Origin: Myxococcales bacterium
GTDB taxonomy: Bacteria > Myxococcota_A > Polyangia > Palsa-1104 > JAEUJZ01
Direction: 5' to 3'
Assembly (NCBI GenBank): GCA_016794465.1
Contig: JAEUKA010000043.1
Location: 1 to 47,820 of the forward strand
DNA length: 47,820 nt
Position 1 is the first letter of the stretch. Each line of letters begins with the position of its first letter. The translations under genes and the position numbers were made by a program. This document shows positions 8,190 through 14,948 of the stretch, piece after piece. Under the pieces are notes generated by a model that worked only from the letters and a program-made list of their open reading frames with translations, was not told the DNA's origin and made no database searches.

Positions 8190-9215
8190 TTACAGGCCGA
8201 GCCGGCGCAGGTCGTCGCAGCCGTCTTTGTCGCCAGCGGTGCAGCCCTTTTGCAGGTACTCGACGCCCTTGGTGACGTTGGTTTCCAGGCCCCGGTCGCC
8301 CTTGATGTAGAGCCGGCCCAGGATGGTGCAAGCGTCGCCGTCGTTGCGGCTGCACAGCATGCTGAGCGTCTTGATCATCTGCTCGCAGCTGGGCCGCTGA
8401 CCCGACTCACAGGCTTTGTTCAGCAGCAGCAGCCCTCCTGGCCCATCGCGCGGAATCCCCTCGGCGTTGATCTTCATGATCCCCAGGTTGTGACAGCCTC
8501 GCAGGTCGCCTTTGTCGCAGGCAAAGCGGTAGCTCTGGGCGGCTTTTTCCTTGTGGATCGCGGTGCCGGTGCCTTTGTCGAAGCGCTCGCCGAGATCGAA
8601 GCAGGCGCGACCGTCGTTTTGCTGCTCGCACGAGCTGATCAGCGCCGCGATCTCACTGCCGGCAGGCGCGACCAAGACCGGCGGCTTGCCTCCGAGCTGC
8701 TTCCACAGTCCGCACGAGTCTGGGTCGCCGCGCTCGCAGCCTTGCTTGGCGTAGGCAAACGCGAGGTCGGGGTTCTTGGCGCTCACGCTGCCTTCGACGT
8801 AGGCCTCGGCGGTCTTGCGGCAGGCGATGGCCGTGCCCAGCTCGCAGCCGCGACGCCACAGCTCGATCGCCCGAGGCTTTTCGACGGCCCCGCCCTCGCC
8901 TTTGCCGAGCATCGCGCCCAGCTGATAGCAGCTGTCGCCACTTCCCTTCTGGCAGCCGGTGTCAAACGCACGCCGGGCCTGCCGGTAGTCGAGGTCGATG
9001 TGGCCACCCTGCTCGTCCCGGCCTTCGTAAAACGCCGCGCCGAGCTTGACGCAGGACGTGCTGTTGCCCTGGCTACAGCCGCGATCGAGGTTGCGCAAGC
9101 TGGCCGGTGTCCCCGCACAGCCCGCAGTCCCCACCGCAGCGAGCGCGAGCCACAGCCACCCACCGATAGGCCGTGGCCCCTCACCCCCACTCAGGCGATC
9201 GATCACGCTTCGCAT
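8190..9215 (-). CDS. Cys-rich Sel1-repeat lipoprotein
   Basis: 341 residues. The N-terminal hydrophobic stretch ends in GTAGC, a plausible lipobox near residue 33. It is followed by about seven Sel1-like repeats, each with paired cysteines (CQKGSGDSCYQLGAMLGKG, CDKGDLRGCHNLG, CTAGDKDGCDDLRRLG), the arrangement of HcpA-type proteins in which each repeat holds a disulfide. That implies an oxidising, extracytoplasmic location. Sel1 repeats are protein-interaction scaffolds; the partner is unknown. It is convergent with the TPR gene (10 bp apart) and divergent from the HtrA-like gene with only 59 bp between starts. Confidence 0.9.
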   Translation of the reverse strand: MRSVIDRLSGGEGPRPIGGWLWLALAAVGTAGCAGTPASLRNLDRGCSQGNSTSCVKLGAAFYEGRDEQGGHIDLDYRQARRAFDTGCQKGSGDSCYQLGAMLGKGEGGAVEKPRAIELWRRGCELGTAIACRKTAEAYVEGSVSAKNPDLAFAYAKQGCERGDPDSCGLWKQLGGKPPVLVAPAGSEIAALISSCEQQNDGRACFDLGERFDKGTGTAIHKEKAAQSYRFACDKGDLRGCHNLGIMKINAEGIPRDGPGGLLLLNKACESGQRPSCEQMIKTLSMLCSRNDGDACTILGRLYIKGDRGLETNVTKGVEYLQKGCTAGDKDGCDDLRRLGL

Positions 9216-9274
9216 GGCTTCTAGGGTAGCAAGTTGTCTACGTCGCGGGGAGCACCAAGGCGAGCCGGCACGGT

Positions 9275-10390
9275 ATGATAACCAGCGTGAGATTATCGCG
9301 ATCGCCTCGGTCCGGGCTGCGCTGGCTGGGTTCAGTCGTGGTCAGTGCTGGGCTTGGCCTTACGTCGCCGGACCTGCCGGCGGTGCGAGCGGAAGCGCCG
9401 GCGAAAAAGGGCGGCAAGCTGCTCAAGAAGGAAGCGGTCTTCACCAAGGCGGCGCCCGCGACGGTGCTCATCTACATCCCTTTGTCAGGTCGGGCGGGCG
9501 TGGGCAGCGGCGTCATCATCGAGTCCCAGGGCCTGATCCTGACCAATGCCCACGTCGTCGAGCCCGCCAGCGATACCGTCCAGGTCTTTTTGTATGACAA
9601 GACCGAAAAGACGCTGTCGACCAGCCTGCAAGAGTACGTCAAGACGCATACCCCGCTCGTCGGCAAGGTCGTCAAGCGCAACCGCAGCCTCGACCTGGCG
9701 CTGGTGCAGCTGCCCGCCCCCAAGGCCAGCTATCCCATCATCGAGCTGGGCGAGAGCGACTCGCTGCAGATCGGCCAAGATGTCGTCGCGATCGGCAATC
9801 CGCTCGGGCTGACCTGGACGTTTACGACCGGGACGGTGTCGGCGCTGCGCAACAACGCCATTCAGACCGAGACGCCGATCAACCATGGCAACTCGGGCGG
9901 GCCGCTGCTCGATCTGCGGGCGCGGCTGGTCGGCATCAACACCTTTATCCGCAAAGATGGGCAGAGTCAGGCGTTCGGCTTCGCGATCCCGGTGACGGTC
10001 GCGCAAGACTTTGTCCACAAGTGGAAGACCAACGCCGAGCCCGACCTGCCGCCCGGACCCGCGCCGCTCCAGCTGTCGAAAAATCCGGTGCCGTTGCTCT
10101 CGCTGGTGCTGCGCCGGGACCTCGAGAAGCTGCGGCAGCTCAACAGCCAGCGCCCCAACCGGCAGGCCGAAGCGGCGGTGCAGCGTGACCTCAGCGAGTC
10201 CGAGAAGCTCGGCGAGCGCCTGCAAAGCGACGAGCTAACGGTCGGCCAGACCATCCCGCGCCTGCTCCAGCTGCTCACCGCCCTGGGCCAGCACAACAGC
10301 GGCGCCCGCGACACCCCCGAAGCCGCCATCGCCCGCCAGGTCGATCAGACCCTAGAACACCTCCGCCAAATCGCCGAAGCCGCCAGGTAG
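9275..10390 (+). CDS. HtrA/DegP-like S1C serine protease without PDZ
   Basis: 371 residues. A signal peptide with an Arg-rich start and hydrophobic core ends near VRA/EAP, placing the enzyme outside the cytoplasm. The trypsin-like domain has the full triad: H93 in TNAHVV, D140 in NRSLDLALVQ, S207 in INHGNSGGPLLD. The usual PDZ domain of DegP/DegQ is absent; instead about 110 residues of charged predicted helix follow (from about 265). It would cleave misfolded or specific envelope proteins. It lies 67 bp upstream of the STAND-phosphoesterase gene in the same orientation, but the signal peptide puts the two products in different compartments, so a shared role is uncertain. Confidence 0.9.
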   Translation: MITSVRLSRSPRSGLRWLGSVVVSAGLGLTSPDLPAVRAEAPAKKGGKLLKKEAVFTKAAPATVLIYIPLSGRAGVGSGVIIESQGLILTNAHVVEPASDTVQVFLYDKTEKTLSTSLQEYVKTHTPLVGKVVKRNRSLDLALVQLPAPKASYPIIELGESDSLQIGQDVVAIGNPLGLTWTFTTGTVSALRNNAIQTETPINHGNSGGPLLDLRARLVGINTFIRKDGQSQAFGFAIPVTVAQDFVHKWKTNAEPDLPPGPAPLQLSKNPVPLLSLVLRRDLEKLRQLNSQRPNRQAEAAVQRDLSESEKLGERLQSDELTVGQTIPRLLQLLTALGQHNSGARDTPEAAIARQVDQTLEHLRQIAEAAR

Positions 10391-10457
10391 AGACATCTGT
10401 GACCGACGGCCATTCCTGTTGCGACCCGCGTATCGCCCGTGGCAGGTTGGACAGGTC

Positions 10458-13049
10458 ATGTCGAATGCACCGATCCCGCCGCCGCCATTTCCCTCCGACC
10501 GCACGCGCTTGCGCCGAGCGCTGAACCAGTTGCTCATCACGGATGACGACTTTGAGGCGTTCTGCATCGACTGGTTCCCCGATGTGTTCCGGCGGCTCAG
10601 CAGCGGCATGGATCGCGTGCAAAAGACCAACCTGCTGCTGGAGCTACAGGACCCTGCCGAGATCTGGTCGGCGCTGGCCAAGACCTTCCCGGAGAAGCAG
10701 ACTGGGACAGACCTGACGCCTCGGCTGGTGGCGATGAGCGATATCTTTAGCCCCAGCCGCTGGCCCGAGCACACGTTTGTCGAACCGGCGCAGCTTCCCG
10801 AGCTGCGGATGCGGCTGTCGAGTCGGGGCGAGGGGCTGGTGGTCGAGGGGCCTTCCGGGGTCGGCAAGACCACCGCCGTGCGCCAAGCGCTGCGGCAGAT
10901 CAACCAGGAAGAGCGCACCCGCTGGCTGGACATGGATGCAGCGGCAGACCGTTCAGTGCTGGATGATCTGCTGCGCAGCGAGCTGGGTTCGGGCGGCTAT
11001 CTGGTCATCGACAACTTTCACCACCTGGACAGCCAACGGCAGCGGGAAGTGGCGGTCCTCATCAAGCGGCTGTCGGATCAAAATCGGCGCGATGCCAAAG
11101 TGACACTGATTGGCATCAACCCGGTCAGCCGGACCCTCATCGACACGCATCCCGACATCATGGGCCGCTACGCCCGCATCACGATGGGTCGGCAGCCCGA
11201 AGCCAAGCTCCAAGAGCTGATCCACAAGGGGGAGGCCGCCGCCAAGATCGAGTTCGTTCGGCGAGCCGAGTTTGTGGCCGCCGCCGATGGCCTGTTCATC
11301 CTGGCGCAGCGGCTGTGCCTGGAAGCGGCCCTGTTCGAGGGCGTCACCATGAGCCAGACTGCGCTGCGACGGATCGAGGTGGGACCGCAGCAGGTGGCGG
11401 ATCGTGTCCTCGATGATCTGCGACCCAAGTTTCAGGCGCCCCTCTTGGCACTGGCGGCACACGATATCGGCGTGCCACCGCGCGGGGCCTGTCTCAAGCT
11501 GCTGTGGCACCTGGGCCGCAACCCGGAGGCGGCGATTGGACTTTCTGAGCTGCGCTTCCGTGATCCCCAGCTGCGCTCGGCCTTCGAGTGGCTGATGGCC
11601 AGCAACCTGGGCGCCTGCTTCGATGCCAACCCACGGCTGGGTCAGCTGTTCTTCTATGACCGCCGGGCCGCTGTGCTCAGTGCCGAAGATCCGCAGCTGG
11701 CGTTTTACCTTCGGCACCTCAACTGGCCGCAGTTCGCCAGTGAGTCCGGTCACGCCGGGCGGGTGATCCGCTGGGATGAAAAGGAAGGGCCGATTCTGGC
11801 AGGGCCGGTCCCGACTGCCGCACCAAGTGACGCGCGACCCGATATCGAGCCCAGCAGCGCCGAGCCACCGTCCGTAGGCACCGAGCCCGCCGCGACCTCG
11901 CCCCAGTCGGGCCGCACTGGCCCGCGCAAGCCGAAAGGAGCCTCGGGCGCCAAGATCCTGCATCTGTCCGACCTTCACTTTGGCCCGATTGATCGCAAGA
12001 CGCTGACCGCCGAGCTGGAGCCACAAGAGCAGGGACGACTCTTTCAGCAAGCCTCGCGGTTCTATGGGCAGCTCGAAGCGGATCTGATGCGCATCGGCAA
12101 GCGCGACGGCCTGACCATGCTGGTGGTGACGGGCGACATCGCCGATCGGGCCGACCCGCTGGAGTACCGCGCCGCCGCCAAGTTCCTCGATGAGCTGATG
12201 CGTGGCTGTGCCCTGCGTCCCCATCAGGTGGTTCTGGTGCCGGGGAACCACGATGTGGACTGGAAGCAGTCGATAGCGGCTTACACGCCGATGCGCCGCA
12301 GTGATGTCAGGCGGACTCTGGAGAAAGACACCTATATCGATGACAGCCCCGATGGCTCGGGCAAGTACATCGAGATCCGCAACGAGATCGAGCACCAGAA
12401 GCGCTTCCTAAACTTTTCCAACTTCTACAGTCAGGTGCGTCCGCAAGAGCTGTACCCACTCGACTATGCCGAGCAGGCCCTGCTGCAGCACTTTCCTGAG
12501 CAGAACGTGCTGGTGCTGGGGCTTAACTCGGCGTGGCGCATCGATCATCACTTCAGCAAGCTGGCGAGCATCAACCCGGATGCGCTGGAAAAGACGCTCA
12601 AGAGCGTTCGCAACACCCCGGCGTACCGAGGCTGCGTCAAGATTGCCGCCTGGCATCATCCCATCCACTCGGACGCCGAGGATCGCATCAAGGACAGCGC
12701 CTTTTTGCAGCAGCTCGCGACGCATGGCTTCCAGCTGGTCCTGCATGGCCATGTGCATGCGTCCACGTCCGACGTGAACTTTAGCTACAAGAACGTCATC
12801 GCGGATCGCGAGATCCAGCTCGTCAGCGCCGGAACCTTCGGCTCACGCGACAAGGGGCTGCACCCGGGCATCCCGCTGCAGTATCAAGTCCTAGAAATCG
12901 AAGGCCACACCGCCCAGGTCTTCACCCGCAAGCGCGAGAAAGCCGACGGAGCCTGGACTGCCGACGCTCGCTGGGTCACCAAGCACCCCGCCACCGGCAA
13001 GGAAGTCTGGGACTGGAGCCATTCCCTTCAGCTAAGCGACTCCCTATAA
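10458..13049 (+). CDS. Death-like domain - STAND ATPase - calcineurin phosphoesterase fusion
   Basis: 863 residues, three parts. (1) About 10-75: a small all-helical domain (LRRALNQLLITDDDFEAFC, WFPDVFRRLSSGMDRVQKTN) resembling the effector-associated/death-like adaptor domains at the ends of STAND conflict proteins; this match is from memory. (2) About 100-430: P-loop ATPase with Walker A GPSGVGKT (131-138), Walker B YLVIDNFHHLD (181-191) and a winged-helix-like tail. A Pro/Ser-rich linker covers about 440-495. (3) About 500-810: calcineurin-like metallophosphoesterase with every metal motif: SDLH (504-507), GD (559-560), GNHD (596-599), HH (733-734), GHVH (764-767). No signal or membrane segment, so cytoplasmic. 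The phosphoesterase may hydrolyse nucleic acid or a nucleotide after ATPase activation; a defence role is inference. ATG 10458 preferred over TTG 10419. Confidence 0.9.
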   Translation: MSNAPIPPPPFPSDRTRLRRALNQLLITDDDFEAFCIDWFPDVFRRLSSGMDRVQKTNLLLELQDPAEIWSALAKTFPEKQTGTDLTPRLVAMSDIFSPSRWPEHTFVEPAQLPELRMRLSSRGEGLVVEGPSGVGKTTAVRQALRQINQEERTRWLDMDAAADRSVLDDLLRSELGSGGYLVIDNFHHLDSQRQREVAVLIKRLSDQNRRDAKVTLIGINPVSRTLIDTHPDIMGRYARITMGRQPEAKLQELIHKGEAAAKIEFVRRAEFVAAADGLFILAQRLCLEAALFEGVTMSQTALRRIEVGPQQVADRVLDDLRPKFQAPLLALAAHDIGVPPRGACLKLLWHLGRNPEAAIGLSELRFRDPQLRSAFEWLMASNLGACFDANPRLGQLFFYDRRAAVLSAEDPQLAFYLRHLNWPQFASESGHAGRVIRWDEKEGPILAGPVPTAAPSDARPDIEPSSAEPPSVGTEPAATSPQSGRTGPRKPKGASGAKILHLSDLHFGPIDRKTLTAELEPQEQGRLFQQASRFYGQLEADLMRIGKRDGLTMLVVTGDIADRADPLEYRAAAKFLDELMRGCALRPHQVVLVPGNHDVDWKQSIAAYTPMRRSDVRRTLEKDTYIDDSPDGSGKYIEIRNEIEHQKRFLNFSNFYSQVRPQELYPLDYAEQALLQHFPEQNVLVLGLNSAWRIDHHFSKLASINPDALEKTLKSVRNTPAYRGCVKIAAWHHPIHSDAEDRIKDSAFLQQLATHGFQLVLHGHVHASTSDVNFSYKNVIADREIQLVSAGTFGSRDKGLHPGIPLQYQVLEIEGHTAQVFTRKREKADGAWTADARWVTKHPATGKEVWDWSHSLQLSDSL

Positions 13050-13415
13050 GCGGCAACGAGCGCTTTCGGGTCCGAACCTCACCCAGGCTCAGTCCATTGC
13101 GCTTGGTTGGGGTCCGGACCCCGCTGGGGTGAAGTGGACTGGGCGATTTTGGGGTCGGGACCTCGAAACGGCGCAGTGGATTGGGGTGGGCTTGGGGTTT
13201 GGACCTCGATGGGGCGCAGTGGACTGGATGATTTTGGGGTCCGGACCCCGCTGGGGTGCAGTGGACTGGGCTCGCTTGGGGTCGGGACCTCGATGGGACG
13301 CAGTGGACTGGAGGTAATTGGGGTCTAGACCCCGATGGGGCGCTTGGAAGACGTACAAGCTGGGAATGGCTGGGCGACCTCGTGCGTTTCCCTACTCCGA
13401 AAGGAGAAATCGATC
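13050..13415. other. Gene-free stretch dominated by a repeat array
   Basis: The interval between the STAND gene and the leader ORF has no convincing gene. It holds the 42-bp array at 13109-13344 and about 70 bp of unique sequence leading to the AAAGGAGA ribosome site of the leader ORF. Open frames on both strands here are products of the 42-bp period. Confidence 0.8.
13109..13344. repeat. 42-bp tandem repeat array with palindromic cores
   Basis: GGGGT starts at 13109, 13151, 13194, 13236, 13278 and 13320: periods 42, 43, 42, 42, 42. Each copy continues with a GACC core and, except the last, a GCAGTGGACTGG-like stretch. Copies 1 and 4 have the perfect 14-bp palindrome GGGGTCCGGACCCC and copy 6 GGGGTCTAGACCCC. 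Copies 2 and 5 (GGGGTCGGGACCTC) and copy 3 (GGGGTTTGGACCTC) are not symmetric. The sequence is unrelated to the array at 1-245 although the unit length is the same. Confidence 0.95.
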
Positions 13416-13478
13416 ATGAAGCGCTGTACGGTGTTAGACCCCCATCGCCAATCCCCTCTCTCTGGAGTCGTCCCATGA
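13416..13478 (+). CDS. 20-codon leader peptide coupled to the S41 protease gene
   Basis: ATG 13416 follows a near-consensus ribosome site, AAAGGAGA at 13400-13407, stronger than that of most genes here. The frame reads MKRCTVLDPHRQSPLSGVVP and stops with TGA at 13476-13478, overlapping the protease ATG (13475-13477) as ATGA. That geometry is typical of translational coupling, so ribosomes finishing the leader could restart on the protease. The peptide has no run of one amino acid that would suggest classical attenuation. It could also be the remnant of an earlier protease start; a coding test is needed to tell. Confidence 0.5.
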   Translation: MKRCTVLDPHRQSPLSGVVP

Positions 13479-14608
13479 AGTCGTGGCTCTCGCCCTTTGC
13501 CCTGATCTCGCTCCCCTGTCTCACCGCGCTCGCTGCCGAGCCCGTCCCCCCGCTGGCCCCACCGCCACGCCCAGCGGTCAGCGGCGCAACCCAAGCCGCC
13601 ACAGAGCCGCCCGACCCTCGCAACCCCGATGGACCCATCACCCCCGCCCTCCGCACCGAGACGATCACCCGCCTCCTCAAGCTCCTGGGTGAGCAGTATG
13701 TCTTCCCCGACAAGGCCGCGCTCGTCCAGAAGGAGCTCAGCGCGAAGGTGAAGCGAGGGGACTACGAGGCCATCACAACCGGGCACGCGCTGGCGAAGTC
13801 GCTCTCGGATCACATCAACGCGGTCCTCCACGACGCGCACTTCCGCGTCCGCTACAGCCGCGAGAAGATCCCGCTGCAAGAGCTGTCGGGCAAGGAGCCG
13901 ACCGCCGATGAGCTCCGCCGGTACCAAGCCGAGTCGCGCTTCCTCAACGGGGGATTCGAGAAGGTCGAGCGCCTTCCGGGCAACATCGGGTACCTCGAGG
14001 TCCGGAGCTTCGCCTTTCCCGAGCTTGGCGGTGAGGCGGCGGGCGCCGCAATGAGCTTCCTCGCCAACACCGACGCCCTGATCATCGACATTCGGCGCAA
14101 CGGGGGCGGCGAGCCGGACCTCGTCGCGGCGCTGTGCAGCTACTTCTTCGCCAAGCCCGTCCACCTGAACGACCTCTATTACCGCCCCCAGAACGAGACG
14201 AGGCAGTACTGGTCGTTCGCAAGCGTGCCCGGCAAGCGCTACCTCGATCGAGAGGTCTATGTCCTGACCAGCAAAAAGACCGGCTCCGGGGCGGAGGAGT
14301 TCGCCTACAACCTGAAGAACCTCAAGCGGGCGACGCTCATCGGCGAGTCGACCTGGGGTGGCGCCCACCCTGGTGACGTGCTCCGGCTGAGCGATCACTA
14401 CTCCGCGTTCATTCCCAACGGCCGCGCCGTCAACCCAATCACCAAGACCAACTGGGAGGGAACAGGGGTAGCGCCCGACATCAAAGTCCCTGCGGAAGAC
14501 GCGCTCCGCATCGCCCAGATCAAGGCGCTGGAAAAGCTCATCTCCGCAGCGAAGACGCCGGAGGTCAAAGACAGGCTGGAAGCACGACTCCGCGAGCTCC
14601 AGAAGTAG
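13475..14608 (+). CDS. Secreted S41 (C-terminal processing/IRBP-like) peptidase
   Basis: 377 residues. Signal peptide (MKSWLSPFALISLPCLTALA, cleavage near AAE), Pro-rich spacer, then an N-terminal helical domain (about 60-130: TRLLKLLGEQYVFPDKA, HALAKSLSDHINAVLHDAHF) and the S41 catalytic core: GNIGYLEVRSFAFPE, DALIIDIRRNGGGEPDLV, and the nucleophile S271 in TGSGAEEFAYN. This matches the retinoid-binding-protein-like branch of family S41, which usually lacks PDZ. It should act extracytoplasmically on unknown proteins. ATG 13475 has GGAG at 13464-13467. Leucine is mostly CTC here, against CTG in neighbouring genes, suggesting a different origin. A 17-bp sequence is repeated on both sides of the gene. 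Confidence 0.92.
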   Translation: MKSWLSPFALISLPCLTALAAEPVPPLAPPPRPAVSGATQAATEPPDPRNPDGPITPALRTETITRLLKLLGEQYVFPDKAALVQKELSAKVKRGDYEAITTGHALAKSLSDHINAVLHDAHFRVRYSREKIPLQELSGKEPTADELRRYQAESRFLNGGFEKVERLPGNIGYLEVRSFAFPELGGEAAGAAMSFLANTDALIIDIRRNGGGEPDLVAALCSYFFAKPVHLNDLYYRPQNETRQYWSFASVPGKRYLDREVYVLTSKKTGSGAEEFAYNLKNLKRATLIGESTWGGAHPGDVLRLSDHYSAFIPNGRAVNPITKTNWEGTGVAPDIKVPAEDALRIAQIKALEKLISAAKTPEVKDRLEARLRELQK

Positions 14609-14633
14609 CCGCTACAACCACGCTTCGCCGAGC

Positions 14634-14650
14634 GACCCCGATGGGGCGCT
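14634..14650. repeat. 17-bp direct repeat flanking the S41 gene (right copy)
   Basis: GACCCCGATGGGGCGCT here is identical to 13328-13344, the last part of the 42-bp array. The copies are 1306 bp apart and bracket the leader ORF and the S41 protease gene. The core CCCC-GAT-GGGG is itself an interrupted palindrome. Confidence 0.85.
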
Positions 14651-14654
14651 GGGG

Positions 14655-14903
14655 GTGACGCAGGTGCGGTCCGAGAGTGCGCCGCCGACCGGGGTGGTCA
14701 AGGAGCCGCTGCTCCGGCTGCAAGAGGCGCTGCGCAAGTACGTGCTCCAGGTGATCGCGCAGGTGGAGGAGGACGATCCGGCCTCGGTGCAGCTGGCGGA
14801 CGAGCTGCTTGCGCCGCTCAGCGAGTGGCAGAGCCGAGCCGCCAAGCCCGCCACGCCGCAAGACCCAGCGCTCGCCGAGCCAACCGCCCCCGACCCAGCC
14901 TAG
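14655..14903 (+). CDS. Small helical hypothetical protein
   Basis: 82 residues from GTG 14655. The middle is a charged amphipathic helix (PLLRLQEALRKYVLQVIAQV, then QLADELLAPLSEWQSRA) with codon choice like that of the neighbouring real genes, then a Pro/Ala-rich tail. No signal peptide, membrane segment or known domain. The start is uncertain: there is no good ribosome site and the 17-bp repeat ends just before it. Convergent with the FAD monooxygenase. Probably real, function unknown. Confidence 0.5.
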   Translation: MTQVRSESAPPTGVVKEPLLRLQEALRKYVLQVIAQVEEDDPASVQLADELLAPLSEWQSRAAKPATPQDPALAEPTAPDPA

Positions 14904-14948
14904 TCCACCCTCCGTCCCCGCCCGAAACCCAGCGAGAAGAGGAACGAC

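Noticed and set aside
10953..12395. 480-residue minus-strand frame within the STAND fusion gene
   Set aside because: Antisense shadow; the plus strand carries all ATPase and phosphoesterase motifs.
9275..13049. Protease and STAND fusion as one defence operon
   Set aside because: The protease has a signal peptide while the fusion protein appears cytoplasmic; only adjacency supports a link, so I do not claim it.
13089..13358. Repetitive protein on the minus strand of the second array
   Set aside because: Same reason: the 42-bp period leaves several frames open on both strands. No start signal or independent coding evidence.
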